A stretch of 64,000 bases of DNA from DASZIT01 sp963709665 (GCA_963709665.1 CAVPWU010000003.1:248001-312000); one strand, 5' to 3'; positions 25,683-34,461 are shown, counted from the first letter of the stretch. Notes: a model not told the origin generated them from the letters alone. Made by a program: numbers and translations.

Positions 25683-25799
25683 ATGGGTGCAGTGGTCATG
25701 TTGGGCACGCTGTTCGGGCTGATCATCATCATCTACGCGGTGGTGCTCCGATTCGACCCGGAGGCTCGTCGGGATCCGCGCCGAGAGGGCGACCGATGA
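25683..25799 (+). CDS. 38-residue single-pass membrane peptide
   Basis: Small open reading frame beginning MGAVVMLGTLFGLIIIIYAV and ending in a charged Arg/Asp/Glu-rich tail. The first 22 residues form one transmembrane helix. AAGGAG lies about 8 nt upstream of ATG 25683. Its stop overlaps the AveC-family start (ATGA at 25796-25799), so it is translationally coupled and probably works with that membrane protein. No family recognised; coding status rests on the RBS, the overlap and the helix. Confidence 0.6.
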   Translation: MGAVVMLGTLFGLIIIIYAVVLRFDPEARRDPRREGDR

Positions 25800-26608
25800 G
25801 CGGCGGACTAACGCCCCTTCTGAAGGCCTCGATCGCCTTCGCCTGGGTCGGGGGGATCGCGTTCGTTGTCATCGGCGTGTACCTCACGATTCGGCGCCGC
25901 CGGCTCCATCCCCTCCTCCTCGTCTGCATCGCGGCGATCTCGATCTCCTGGATCGAGGCCCCCTACGATTGGGCTGTCTTCGCGCAGTTCGCGCCCGCCA
26001 TCCCTCGCATGCCGTCGTGGTGGCCGTTGAACATGACCTGGCACGGGCTGCCGGCATCGGTGCCCGTCGGCTACATCTCCTACTTCGTGACACCGGCCCT
26101 GTTGGGCGCGGCTCTCGGACGTCGGATGAGCGCCCACCACCACTGGCGGAGACCGACAACCCTTCTCACCACCGGGCTCGTCGTCGGCTTCGTCTGGGCC
26201 TTTCTCTTCAACGGCATTCTGGGTGCCAGGGCCGGAGTCTTCTACTACGGCCGGGTGATCCCCGGACTGGCGGTGTTCCAGGGGACCAAACACCAGTACC
26301 CGCTCTACGACGCCCTGGCAATGGGCGTGATGATGATGGTCTTCACCTACATCCTCGGACGGACTGATCCCGAGGGACGCAACGTCATCGAGACGTGGGC
26401 CGCCGCCAAGTCCTCCAGCCGAACGAAGGCGACCGTTCTGTCCATCATCGGGGTCGTCGTCCTCGCAAACCTGATGTACGGCGCCGTCTTCGCCCCCCAT
26501 CTCACTGCGAAGTTGGAGGGCTGGGAGACGGCCGGTCCCCGAGCCCCGTTGTTTCATGGCGTCCCGAATCAGCCTCCGCAAGGCGCCACTGACACCCACG
26601 GGCGCTAG
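25796..26608 (+). CDS. AveC-family (spirocyclase-like) membrane protein
   Basis: 270-residue polytopic membrane protein of the AveC-like family. Key segments are AFAWVGGIAFVVIGVYLTI, IEAPYDWAVFAQFAP, SVPVGYISYFVTPALLGAAL, VGFVWAFLFNGILGARAGVF and QYPLYDALAMGVMMMVFTYI; they parallel those of the longer paralogue at 42815-43966. AveC of Streptomyces avermitilis acts on the avermectin spiroketal as dehydratase/cyclase; most relatives, common near mce and steroid genes in mycobacteria, are uncharacterised. Start ATG 25796 is coupled to the preceding 38-aa peptide. Here it probably handles a hydrophobic substrate at the membrane. Confidence 0.75.
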   Translation: MSGGLTPLLKASIAFAWVGGIAFVVIGVYLTIRRRRLHPLLLVCIAAISISWIEAPYDWAVFAQFAPAIPRMPSWWPLNMTWHGLPASVPVGYISYFVTPALLGAALGRRMSAHHHWRRPTTLLTTGLVVGFVWAFLFNGILGARAGVFYYGRVIPGLAVFQGTKHQYPLYDALAMGVMMMVFTYILGRTDPEGRNVIETWAAAKSSSRTKATVLSIIGVVVLANLMYGAVFAPHLTAKLEGWETAGPRAPLFHGVPNQPPQGATDTHGR

Positions 26609-26741
26609 GCCACAACCCCACGGCACCATCGTCGACCGTCGGTCCCGTTGGTGCCCTCGTAGCGAAGCACCATCGAAGCTGTCCAGCGAACGGATCCTCC
26701 GGAGGTGATGCCGACGAAGTCCGAACGTCCGGCCCGTAGCC

Positions 26742-27980
26742 CTACGAGCTGGGGTTGAGGCTGGTGCCCGCGAAGTCCGTCCCGCAGATCGCCTTGGACG
26801 AGATCGGCACGAAGCCTGACTTTTGGGCCTGCAAGATCCAGGCGCACTGGGGAAGGTCTTTTCCGAAGACCGTCGAGTAGTTGATGTTGACGGGGAGCAA
26901 CCCGTTACCGTTGTAAGACTTGATGCTCCGCAACGCCTTGATCACACTCCCCCGGGTCGGGTTTGTCCCGGCGTTCTGAATGCCCTTGATCATGAGGTCG
27001 CACCCAAGCCACGCAAGGTCCTGGCCGAAGCTCGGAAACTCACTCTTGGTAAAGCCCGCATACTTCTGGAGGGCCGCCCCCATCTGCACGGTCCCTGCGT
27101 CGGGGACCGAGAAGGGTCGAGTGAGGGACAAGAAGTACGTTCCCTGAAGGTCGGGCCAGACCGAAGAGTTGATGACAGAGGGTTCGTAGCCGACGGAGAA
27201 GAGCACCGCCTTGAGCTTCACACCGGCCTGCTTCAGGGCCGTCACCAGTGCGAAGTTCGAGCTGTCGTCCAACGTGGGGAGAAGTGCGTTGATGTGTTTC
27301 TGGTTGGCCACCAGGGCATCCGCGGTGAAGTCGACGCCCCCGAAGGGAACGGTGGTGTTCAGTACGCCGACCTTGCCCCCGGCTCGCTGAAAGGATTCCG
27401 CCGCACCCTCCGCCTCCTCGGCCGAGAGTGGAGAGACTCCGTAACCGTAGGCTCCGATGATCGTTCCACCGTGGGCCTTCAGAAACTTGCCGTAGAGGCT
27501 GTTCACGGGTTCCTTCGGGTTCTCACTCCCCCGAAAGGCGTCGAACATATTGGTGTAGGGCTGCTCGCCCCACTCCGGACCATCAGAGGAGTTTCCCGTG
27601 ACCGGAATCCCAGCCTGCTGGGCATACTTCGCCGCCAGGGAGAAGAGCGGTGAGTTGGCCACGATTCCCACCGCGCCTCCGGAGATGGCGTCCTGGACTC
27701 CGCTGGTGGTCAGTGACGGGTTCGTCTGGTCATCGACGATCGACAGATCGATCTTTCTCCCATTGATGCCGCCCTCGGCGTTCTGAAGGTCCACCCTTGC
27801 GGTGCATGCCTTCTGGGAGTCCACGTACTGAGTGGCGGCTGGGCCGGTCAGGGAGGAGAGATAGGTGATCTTCAGTGGCGTACCCGAGGCCGAAGCGGCC
27901 GGTGCCGCGGCGACCAGCGATGCGGCAGCCAACGTGGCGATGGCAACAGCCACAATTCGGTTCTTTACGAGTCGCAGCAT
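26742..27980 (-). CDS. Exported ABC-type ligand-binding protein (Peripla_BP_6-like), paralogue 1
   Basis: 412 residues with a signal peptide (RIVAVAIATLAAASLVAAAP, cleavage near ASASG). The fold is that of branched-chain-amino-acid/amide receptor proteins: ITYLSSLTGPAATQ, DLQNAEGGINGRKIDLSIVD and DQTNPSLTTSGVQDAIS. It is clearly paralogous to 48847-50085, sharing DGPEWGEQPYTNMF, RPFSVPDAGTVQM (RPFSLPDAGTVQM there), the NGLLP segment and INYSTVFG. No ABC permease or ATPase is encoded in the window, so it may feed distant transporters or act as a sensor. No copy of the island operator was seen upstream. Confidence 0.85.
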   Translation of the reverse strand: MLRLVKNRIVAVAIATLAAASLVAAAPAASASGTPLKITYLSSLTGPAATQYVDSQKACTARVDLQNAEGGINGRKIDLSIVDDQTNPSLTTSGVQDAISGGAVGIVANSPLFSLAAKYAQQAGIPVTGNSSDGPEWGEQPYTNMFDAFRGSENPKEPVNSLYGKFLKAHGGTIIGAYGYGVSPLSAEEAEGAAESFQRAGGKVGVLNTTVPFGGVDFTADALVANQKHINALLPTLDDSSNFALVTALKQAGVKLKAVLFSVGYEPSVINSSVWPDLQGTYFLSLTRPFSVPDAGTVQMGAALQKYAGFTKSEFPSFGQDLAWLGCDLMIKGIQNAGTNPTRGSVIKALRSIKSYNGNGLLPVNINYSTVFGKDLPQCAWILQAQKSGFVPISSKAICGTDFAGTSLNPSS

Positions 27981-28097
27981 TCAGCTCCTATCAATAGTGC
28001 GACGGAGCCCCGAAGGCCCCTCGCTGGATTCACAGATGGGACAGCACTGTTCCCTTGGTTGTCGTGTCTCGGGGAGCAGCGGTAGGTAACTTCATCG

Positions 28098-29171
28098 TCA
28101 GTCGAAGGGGTGGTGAGGGACGGTTGGGGGCAGGTCGAGCGAGCTCAGGAGCCCGGGGTCGGCCTCGACCAGAAAGGGGATGGCGTTGACGACTCTCATG
28201 GCGGTGGCCGTCATGGCGCTGTTGCCGGCGTCATGTCCTTCGGCTTCGCCGAGGGTGAGCCGGAGTTGGATGTCGGGATAGCCTTCGATCTCGACGAGGT
28301 AGGTGGCATCGTTCTCCGACGTCGGCCACTCGGGAGCGACGTCCCGGGCCATCCGGATGACGTGTTCGACGACGATGGCCTCCCTTCCGTTCACCACTCC
28401 GCTGGCGACGGTGCGCACCGCTCCGCAGGTGCCGGCCGGGATGGTGCCAAACGCCACCGGGAGGTCCCGGTCGGTGAGCACCCGATCGAGTCGACCTCGG
28501 ACCTCGTCGAGCTCCACGCCCAGGCCGGCGGCGATCAATTGAATAGGTGCCTGCCAGACGGTGGGGATGACGCCGGGCTGACTGAGGAGGGGCTCGAAGT
28601 CGAGTGGGTGCCCGAACCCCATTCCCTCCATCATCACCGAGGCCACCGGATAGTGGTCGTTGAGGGAGATCTCCGACACCCGGATGGTGTGGACCCGACT
28701 GGACAGGGTGGTGGCCACCAGTGCGAGCTGGTCGGAGGCGAAGCCCGGGAAGATACCGGAGGCATAGAGCGACGCCCCGCCCTGCGTGGCCGCCTCCGCC
28801 AATCGATCCCGGACGGACGGCTCGTAGGCCGGGGGAAACACCAACCTCGTGGAAGTAGTGGTGGCCACATTGATACCGGCCCGGAGCAGCCGCTCATAGT
28901 CCGGGATGGCGGTGGTGTCCCGCTCCGGACCACTCGCGCCATAGATCGCACAGTCAGGCTGGAGTCCGATCAGCGCATCCGCATCACGGGTGGCCGTCAG
29001 GCCGGACGGGCCGCCCGGGCAGAGCTCACTGACCTTCCGCCCGTCCTTGTCGGGGCTATGGACCCAGACGCCAACGAGCTCCAGACCGGGACGCTGGGCG
29101 ATGGCCCGGACGGCGTTGGCGCCGATGCCACCAGTCGACCAGACCACCACGCGGAGGGGAGGGGCCGTCAT
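28098..29171 (-). CDS. DapB-like NAD(P)-dependent dehydrogenase
   Basis: 357 residues resembling dihydrodipicolinate-reductase-like / 2,4-diaminopentanoate-dehydrogenase-like proteins common in actinobacteria. It has an N-terminal Rossmann fold with VVVWSTGGIGANAVRAIA, the ELVGVWVHSPDK strand, NVATTTSTRLVFPPAYEPSV and a substrate domain with YASGIFPGFASDQLALVAT. ATG 29171 lies 13 bp downstream of the LLM gene, so the two are probably co-transcribed. Relatives occur in lipid- and steroid-degradation clusters, but their substrates are mostly unknown. Confidence 0.75.
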   Translation of the reverse strand: MTAPPLRVVVWSTGGIGANAVRAIAQRPGLELVGVWVHSPDKDGRKVSELCPGGPSGLTATRDADALIGLQPDCAIYGASGPERDTTAIPDYERLLRAGINVATTTSTRLVFPPAYEPSVRDRLAEAATQGGASLYASGIFPGFASDQLALVATTLSSRVHTIRVSEISLNDHYPVASVMMEGMGFGHPLDFEPLLSQPGVIPTVWQAPIQLIAAGLGVELDEVRGRLDRVLTDRDLPVAFGTIPAGTCGAVRTVASGVVNGREAIVVEHVIRMARDVAPEWPTSENDATYLVEIEGYPDIQLRLTLGEAEGHDAGNSAMTATAMRVVNAIPFLVEADPGLLSSLDLPPTVPHHPFD

Positions 29172-29184
29172 CAGGACTCTCGAC

Positions 29185-30168
29185 CTAGCCCTTCGCCGAT
29201 CGGAGGCCGGCGACGACCCCCACCGCGCGCTCGAGGTAGGGCCAGGCCACCTCGGGCGCCAGGCCGGCACAGAGCGGCAGCAGCGGAAGCGACGAACGCT
29301 GGCTCACGTACTCCCCGGCCTGATCGGGGGTCAGGATCCGGTAGGCGCCGCCGGGAGCCCGGAGTTCGTCAACGGTGCGGGCCCCGGAGATGCTGGCCAC
29401 TGCCTCGTCGCCTTGACGGTACGACGCCGCCATGAGGGCGTCGTGGAGCAGATGGGGACCCAGCTCCTCCCAGGCGGCATCCAGGTCATCGGCGACGAAG
29501 ACGGCGGTCGGTGCGGTCGGATCGGGAAGCTGGACCCGGCCCACCGGAAGGTGCGATTCCCGGCAGGCCTCCTCATAGGCCGCCCGCAGCCCGGGATGGT
29601 CGGCCTGGGCCAGGAGATCGAGTCCGAAGCGACCGGCCCGCCAGGCTGCCGCCAGGCTGCCGCCTCCGATGAGAAATCGGGGTCCCCCCGGGCTGACGGG
29701 AGGCGGGGTCACGCGGATGCGTCGACCGTCCTCGATCACGGTCTCCCCCCCGAGCAGACGGAGGAGAAGGGTGAGGTTGGCATCGGCGACCTTGCCGCGG
29801 TGGTTCGCCTCCCGGCCGAACTGCTCGTACTCGTCGGTCCGGTGGCCGACACCGAAGACGTAGGCGACCCGCCCGTGGCTGACGATGTCGAGTACGGCGA
29901 TCTCCTCCGCCAGCCGGACCGGGTCACAGAGGGGCAGCACCAGAGCCGCCAGGAGCACCGCCATCCGCTCGGTGCGGGCGGCGATCGCCGATGCCAGCAG
30001 CATCGGGGCGGGCAAATGGTTGTCCTCGGTGCCGTGGTGCTCGGAGAGGACGGCCATGGACGGGACGCGTGACTCGGTCCAGGAACACATGTCGATGGCG
30101 GCCGCATACAGGTCCGTCGTCGAAGCGCCGAAGGCCGGCGCCCGCATGTCGAAGCGCAGGGTCAACAC
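29185..30168 (-). CDS. LLM-class flavin-dependent oxidoreductase
   Basis: 327-residue luciferase-like TIM-barrel enzyme: MAVLSEHHGTEDNHLPAPM, AARTERMAVLLAALVLPL, LDIVSHGRVAYVFGVGHRTD and PRFLIGGGSLAAAWRAGRFG. It is similar in order of motifs to 14274-15272 outside the island. The GTG start at 30168 begins V(M)LTLRFDMRAPAFG. It leads a leftward run with the DapB-like gene and possibly the ligand-binding protein at 26742. It probably catalyses oxygenation or hydride transfer; substrate unknown. Confidence 0.83.
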   Translation of the reverse strand: MLTLRFDMRAPAFGASTTDLYAAAIDMCSWTESRVPSMAVLSEHHGTEDNHLPAPMLLASAIAARTERMAVLLAALVLPLCDPVRLAEEIAVLDIVSHGRVAYVFGVGHRTDEYEQFGREANHRGKVADANLTLLLRLLGGETVIEDGRRIRVTPPPVSPGGPRFLIGGGSLAAAWRAGRFGLDLLAQADHPGLRAAYEEACRESHLPVGRVQLPDPTAPTAVFVADDLDAAWEELGPHLLHDALMAASYRQGDEAVASISGARTVDELRAPGGAYRILTPDQAGEYVSQRSSLPLLPLCAGLAPEVAWPYLERAVGVVAGLRSAKG

Positions 30169-30538
30169 GGTGGTCGCCTGAGTCCCTGGCCACCGGGCGG
30201 GCAGGAGCCCGCTCCGTCTGGTCGACCCGGTCGACCGTGGCCTCGGGCCGATCCACCGGTGGTGGTGGCGACCGGAGCCCGGAGACCGGTGTGGTGACTG
30301 CTCATCGCCCCCCGGACTTCACTCGTCGCTTCAATCCCTCGATGCCACCGTCGAAGTTGTCCGAACGGACCTCCGGTCACCCCGGCTCGACCTGCTCCGG
30401 ACCGGACCCCCCCGGAGCCCCTTGTCAACAAATGTTAGGTGCTACTCTAGGGGTCCGGAGCACGGATGGCAAGCGTGGGGGACGTAAGGGACGGGGGATA
30501 CAGTCCCTCCCATTCACGACCTGGAGCAAGGAACACCG
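30169..30538. promoter_or_regulatory. 370-bp divergent control region with the island operator
   Basis: Non-coding gap between the LLM gene (leftward) and the first tandem-TetR gene (rightward). It holds the operator copy AACAAATGTTAGGT at 30427-30440, overlapping a possible -35 (TTGTCA, 30422-30427), with a weak TCTAGG -10 at 30446-30451, so the regulator may be autorepressed. The rest is GC-rich with no other feature I can support. Confidence 0.55.
30427..30440 (+). promoter_or_regulatory. Island operator, copy 1
   Basis: AACAAATGTTAGGT, about 100 bp before the first tandem-TetR gene (30539). First of eight copies of the asymmetric 14-bp element found only in the island; it overlaps the likely -35 region, consistent with autoregulation. 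Confidence 0.65.
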
Positions 30539-31786
30539 GTGACGGTTGTCGAAAGCGGGCGGCGGACGGAGATTCTCAATACGGCGGCCGAGGTGTTCGC
30601 CTCCGCCGGGATCCGGGCGTCGCTGAAGGACATCGCCGACGCCTGCGGCATCATGTCGGGCAGCCTTTATCACCACTTCGACTCCAAGGAAGCCATCGTC
30701 ATCGAGTTGGTCCGGCGGTACCGGGACGAACTCAGCCAGGTGGCCGACGGCGCCGAGGCGGCCACCCCCTCGGTCGGGGCGGCGACGTTGGACGCGGTGG
30801 TGGAGCTCGGAGCCCGGATCGCCGCCTGCGCCATCCGTCACCGGGCCGCCCTGCTGTTGACCTACTACGAGCCGCCCACCGTCTACGGCGGTGAGCTCGC
30901 CATGCTGGCCGCCGGGACCCAGGACGAGATCAATCGGGCCATGGCCACCCTTCTGGCCAGGGCCCAGGACCAGGGTCGGCTCCGCTCTGGGCTCGACCTG
31001 CGGATCCTCGCCGACTGGCTGTGCCAGGCCATGCTGCATGTAGGTATCGGCCTGTTCCATCGCAACCGGGAGGCCAGGGACATCCCTCGGCTGAAGTGCC
31101 GCATGCTCCTGGGCGGGCTGGGGAAGAACTGCCCTCCGAACGGGACTCTCGACCGGTCGGAGGCCCGCCGGGTCGCCGACGCGGTGATCGCCGGATGGGC
31201 GCCCGATCCACTGGGGTCGGAGGATCGGGCGGCGACCGTCCTCCGGGCGGCACGGACCGAATTCGGACGACGGGGATTCGAGGCCACCACCATCCGGGAT
31301 GTGGCGGCGGCGGCCGGCGTCGATCCCCGGACGGTCTACCGTGTGGTGGACTCCAAAGACCAGCTGCTGACGATGATCCTCGACACCTATGCATCCAGTG
31401 TCACCCAGGGCTGGGACGCCGTGCTGACATCGTCCGCCCTCCCGATCGAGAAGCTGGATGCCCTGCAGTGGCTGGACATCAACCTGCTCGACCGCTTCAA
31501 CGAGGAACACAGGATCCAGTCCGTCTCCCTCCAATTCGCGCCGCCCGTCTCGCCGAACCTGGGGCTGTCCTTTCCGACCCAGCTCCGTCAGATGCGCCAA
31601 CTCCTCGAGGACGCCGATTCAGCGGGTCAACTCGGCTCGGCCGGTGGATCGGCTGACGTGCGCGCACGCTGCGCGTTCTCGCTGATCTGGACGCCCGAGA
31701 ACATCATCCACGACCTGGGCCCGGCCGCGACATCGACCCTGGCTCGTGAGGTACTCCTCCGGGGAGCGGCGGCACCGGTCGCCTAG
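30539..31786 (+). CDS. Tandem-TetR (Mce3R-like) transcriptional regulator 1
   Basis: 415 residues containing two complete TetR DNA-binding domains in one chain. The first is at about 10-56 (EILNTAAEVFASAGIRASLK, then IMSGSLYHHFDSKEAIVIEL), the second at about 231-278 (TVLRAARTEFGRRGFEATTI, then VDPRTVYRVVDSKDQLLTMI), each followed by a helical domain. Mycobacterium tuberculosis Mce3R, a repressor of mce3 and lipid-metabolism genes, has this architecture and length. The GTG at 30539 follows AAGGA. With the paralogue at 44113 it is the prime candidate to read the asymmetric 14-bp operator repeated through the island, one copy of which lies in its own promoter. Confidence 0.88.
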   Translation: MTVVESGRRTEILNTAAEVFASAGIRASLKDIADACGIMSGSLYHHFDSKEAIVIELVRRYRDELSQVADGAEAATPSVGAATLDAVVELGARIAACAIRHRAALLLTYYEPPTVYGGELAMLAAGTQDEINRAMATLLARAQDQGRLRSGLDLRILADWLCQAMLHVGIGLFHRNREARDIPRLKCRMLLGGLGKNCPPNGTLDRSEARRVADAVIAGWAPDPLGSEDRAATVLRAARTEFGRRGFEATTIRDVAAAAGVDPRTVYRVVDSKDQLLTMILDTYASSVTQGWDAVLTSSALPIEKLDALQWLDINLLDRFNEEHRIQSVSLQFAPPVSPNLGLSFPTQLRQMRQLLEDADSAGQLGSAGGSADVRARCAFSLIWTPENIIHDLGPAATSTLAREVLLRGAAAPVA

Positions 31787-31847
31787 CGGCGAGGGGGCCT
31801 GTCGACCGGCGCCCCATCCGATCCGCCCGGCAGGCTCCCAGCCGACC

Positions 31848-32957
31848 TCACTGGCCGAAGCGGTCCACGGTATGGGCGGTCACGCCGTCGGCGTCCAGGG
31901 TCCGGGCGACGAGATACCCGGCGCCCATCCAACCCCTACGGGTCCACTTGCCGAAGGACAGGAAGGTGCCGGGCGCCCCGCTGGCGGCCGGCAGCATCTT
32001 CACCCGCTCCAACGCCTCCTTCACCCCGCGGGGCGTCAGCGGATGGGCGTCGGCGAAGGCGTGGGCCAGGACGGTGGCCAGGTCGCGGTTGACCACCGGC
32101 ACGCAGTACTCGGGCCGGCGGGCGTAGGCGTCCTCGAACTCGTCGAGGAATCGCTGGCCCACCGGGTTCGACGGGTCGTACTGATCGACCCCCACCCAGC
32201 CGAGCATGGCGTTCCACATCACCTCGTTGATCCAGGCGTTCTGGAACGCCGTGCCCATGTAGCGGGGCGGGTCCCAGCCGATCTTCTCGAGCGCCGGATT
32301 GACCCGGACCACCCCGAATCCGAAGCCGCAGTGGACCAGGGCATCGGGCTTGGCCTCGTGGATCTTGACCACCGATTCGGTGACGTCCTGGGCGGTCTGG
32401 GCGATCCACTCCTCTCCGACGATGCGGAGTCCCTGGGTGGCGCAGGCCTTGCGGAAGTTGCGGATGTAGGACTCACCGACCAGGGACTGCTCGATCAGGC
32501 ACCCGATCGTGGTGTGGCCGGCCTTGGAGATCAGCTGGGCCCAGAAGATGGGCTCGTCGGTCATCGATCCTTGGGGCAGGCAGAACGTCCATTCCCCCAG
32601 CCAGTCCTCGGTGCCGGTGATGGTGATGGCCGGTACGTGGAATCGATCCTCGATGGCCTCCCGGGTGGGCACGGCGTTGTCGGTGATGGCGGGCCCGAAG
32701 ACGGCAAGGCATCCCTCGTCAACCAGCTCCCCGTAGGCGTCGATCACCGCCTTGGCCGATCCCTTGGGCAGCCCCTCCACCTCCCGGAACACGATCTCCA
32801 CCGGACGGTCCAACAAACCGCTCTCATGGGCCTGCCTGAAGACCAGGTCGAAGGGACGGGTGAGATCCAGGCGCTTCTCCTCGGGATAGCCCTCGGGGAG
32901 TCGGAAGTCGAAGAGATACCCCAGCTTGATCGGATCGGCGTGGCTCTCGTACGACAT
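31848..32957 (-). CDS. ABC-type ligand-binding protein without signal peptide
   Basis: 369 residues starting MSYESHADPIKLGYLFDFRL. The body is a type I periplasmic-binding fold (VIDAYGELVDEGCLAVFGPAI, AITITGTEDWLGEWTF, then WAQLISKAGHTTIGCLIEQS). There is no N-terminal hydrophobic segment, so as written it is cytoplasmic, unlike the two exported ligand-binding proteins in the island. It may be a cytosolic ligand sensor or carrier. ATG 32957 has GAGAGGA at proper spacing. An operator copy lies 25 bp upstream. It is probably co-transcribed with, or independently promoted after, the ferredoxin gene. Confidence 0.75.
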   Translation of the reverse strand: MSYESHADPIKLGYLFDFRLPEGYPEEKRLDLTRPFDLVFRQAHESGLLDRPVEIVFREVEGLPKGSAKAVIDAYGELVDEGCLAVFGPAITDNAVPTREAIEDRFHVPAITITGTEDWLGEWTFCLPQGSMTDEPIFWAQLISKAGHTTIGCLIEQSLVGESYIRNFRKACATQGLRIVGEEWIAQTAQDVTESVVKIHEAKPDALVHCGFGFGVVRVNPALEKIGWDPPRYMGTAFQNAWINEVMWNAMLGWVGVDQYDPSNPVGQRFLDEFEDAYARRPEYCVPVVNRDLATVLAHAFADAHPLTPRGVKEALERVKMLPAASGAPGTFLSFGKWTRRGWMGAGYLVARTLDADGVTAHTVDRFGQ

Positions 32958-32981
32958 GAAGGTCCTCTCCTCGACTGGAGC

Positions 32982-32995
32982 AACAAATGTTAGGT
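32982..32995 (+). promoter_or_regulatory. Island operator, copy 2
   Basis: AACAAATGTTAGGT, 25 bp upstream of the leftward ligand-binding-protein gene (start 32957) and in the gap after the ferredoxin gene. Relative to the gene it reads ACCTAACATTTGTT. Confidence 0.6.
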
Positions 32996-33034
32996 ACAAC
33001 GGCCGGATCGAGCAAGGCGGCGCCGGCAGACCGA

Positions 33035-33226
33035 CTACTCCTCCAGGGAGATGGCGTTCTTGGGACAGGAGCCGACCGCCCGGAGCACCCGCTCCCGGAG
33101 GGCCTCGGCGGGATGGTCGTCGAGCACCGAGAGCACGTCGTCGTCCCCCAACTCGAAGACCTCCGGGGCGGCGTCCACGCAGAACCCGTTGCTGTCGCAC
33201 ATCTCGAAGTCCACAATGACTCGCAT
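33035..33226 (-). CDS. Small P450-type ferredoxin (probably 3Fe-4S)
   Basis: 63-residue acidic ferredoxin with cysteines 10, 16 and 54 (CDSNGFC...GSCPKNAISLEE), the pattern of single-cluster 3Fe-4S ferredoxins that pass electrons to actinobacterial cytochromes P450. No fourth cluster cysteine is evident. The ATG at 33226 follows AAGGG and lies 31 bp after an SDR. It is the likely electron donor for the two P450s in the island (37080 and 46633). A ferredoxin reductase is not present in the window. Confidence 0.85.
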   Translation of the reverse strand: MRVIVDFEMCDSNGFCVDAAPEVFELGDDDVLSVLDDHPAEALRERVLRAVGSCPKNAISLEE

Positions 33227-33257
33227 CGGGTTCGCCCTTCCTGTCGTCGACGCCAGG

Positions 33258-34235
33258 CTATGGCCGTGGCGACTCGCCTGCCCGGGGAAAGGTCGTGGTG
33301 CCGTTCCCTGACGACGACCGAGAAGAGCGCCCATCCGGCACATCCCCGGAGGCGGCCGGCGGATCCGCCTCCGGCGGGGTGGTTCGCAGCGAGCCGGCCT
33401 TCGGCAGACCCATCGCCTCGCCCAGAAGCCGGTGCATCAGGCGGGCGGGCACCAGGCGGCTGCCGTGGAGCAGGAGCTTGGCGTCACGTCCGACCGCGTG
33501 TCGGGCGAACGGCGCCGTCTCGTGGAGCGCCCGCTCGACGGCGGGCGGAAAGCGCTCCGGTGATACGGCGAACCGGAGCATGCGCCGGCCCCGGATCTCC
33601 AGATCGGCACTCATCCGACCGTAGGGTCCCTCGCGGTCGGTATAGGCGATCGTCTCCTCGAGGATGTCGGTCTTGAACGCACCGGGAACCAGCAGGGTGA
33701 CGCCGAGCCCGAACGGAGCGATCTCGCCGGCGAGTGCCTCGGCCCACCGGTCGACCGCCGCCTTGGCCCCGGCGTAGGCGGCGGCCGTCGCCGCTCCCCG
33801 GACCCCACCCTGGCTGGACAGGATCACGACGCGCCCGACTCCGGCGGCCCGCATCGACGGCAACAGCTGGCGGGTCAGACGGACCGGACCGAAGAGGTTG
33901 GTCTGGAACACCTGCTTCCACACCTCGTCGGGCAGGTCCTCCACCACCCCGACGGCCGCCATGCCGGCGTTGTGGACCACGGCATCGGGTGCCCCGAAGG
34001 TGGCCACCACATCGGCGGCGGCCGCGACGATGGAGTCGGTGTCCTCGAGATCGAGCCGGACGGCGGCGAGGCGGCGATCGTCCGAGCCGGTCCCCAGGGC
34101 ATCCCGGAGCAACGGGAGACCGCGCTCGGGCGTCCGCATGGCGGCAACCACCGACCATCCGCGCCGATGCAGATAGGTAGCCGTGGCGAAGCCCAGTCCT
34201 CGCGACGCGCCGGTGACGACCACGGTGCCCGGCAT
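33258..34235 (-). CDS. Short-chain dehydrogenase/reductase (SDR)
   Basis: 325 residues; cofactor motif TGASRGLG (residues 8-15), HNAGMAAVG (NAG motif), ILSSQGGVRG (catalytic Ser) and the YAGAK catalytic Tyr/Lys near 160. The C-terminus after about 280 is a Pro/Ser/Arg-rich low-complexity tail of unclear value. ATG 34235 is used; GTG 34244 is an alternative. It is divergent from ALDH 34508 across an operator copy (34448-34461), and the ferredoxin follows 31 bp downstream, suggesting an SDR-ferredoxin unit serving a P450 pathway. Confidence 0.83.
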   Translation of the reverse strand: MPGTVVVTGASRGLGFATATYLHRRGWSVVAAMRTPERGLPLLRDALGTGSDDRRLAAVRLDLEDTDSIVAAAADVVATFGAPDAVVHNAGMAAVGVVEDLPDEVWKQVFQTNLFGPVRLTRQLLPSMRAAGVGRVVILSSQGGVRGAATAAAYAGAKAAVDRWAEALAGEIAPFGLGVTLLVPGAFKTDILEETIAYTDREGPYGRMSADLEIRGRRMLRFAVSPERFPPAVERALHETAPFARHAVGRDAKLLLHGSRLVPARLMHRLLGEAMGLPKAGSLRTTPPEADPPAASGDVPDGRSSRSSSGNGTTTFPRAGESPRP

Positions 34236-34412
34236 CGGAGTCACCCGGGCAGCCGGACGGTGAGGTCGTTGGATCCGGCGATCGGCCGGGCGGAGGGGAT
34301 GTCGTTCCTCCAATGGACAGGGACGTGGTCCCCCCGGTCGGGAGGCTCACGGACGGGGTCACCGGTGCAGACCGGGATCGTGTCGTTCATCTGTAGGGCA
34401 AATGCCTCCTCC

Positions 34413-34426
34413 GTCCCCCGGGGGAC
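34413..34426. other. 14-bp perfect palindrome in the SDR/ALDH divergent region
   Basis: GTCCCCCGGGGGAC, perfectly symmetrical, 22 bp from the island operator copy. It could be part of a control region or only a GC-rich chance palindrome. Confidence 0.2.
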
Positions 34427-34447
34427 CGCTGGCGCGCCGCCTCTTCT

Positions 34448-34461
34448 GGCCCTAACGTTTG
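34448..34461 (-). promoter_or_regulatory. Island operator, copy 3
   Basis: On the minus strand AACAAACGTTAGGG, in the 272-bp gap between divergent SDR (34235) and ALDH (34508). On the minus strand a TAGGCT -10-like hexamer sits 3 nt before it, the same arrangement as at copies 6 and 8. Confidence 0.55.

Noticed and set aside
26609..26741. Gene in the AveC/ligand-binding-protein convergent gap
   Set aside because: Only 133 bp with stops in all frames; a CCTCCGGAGG palindrome is present, but without a T-run a terminator call is not supported.
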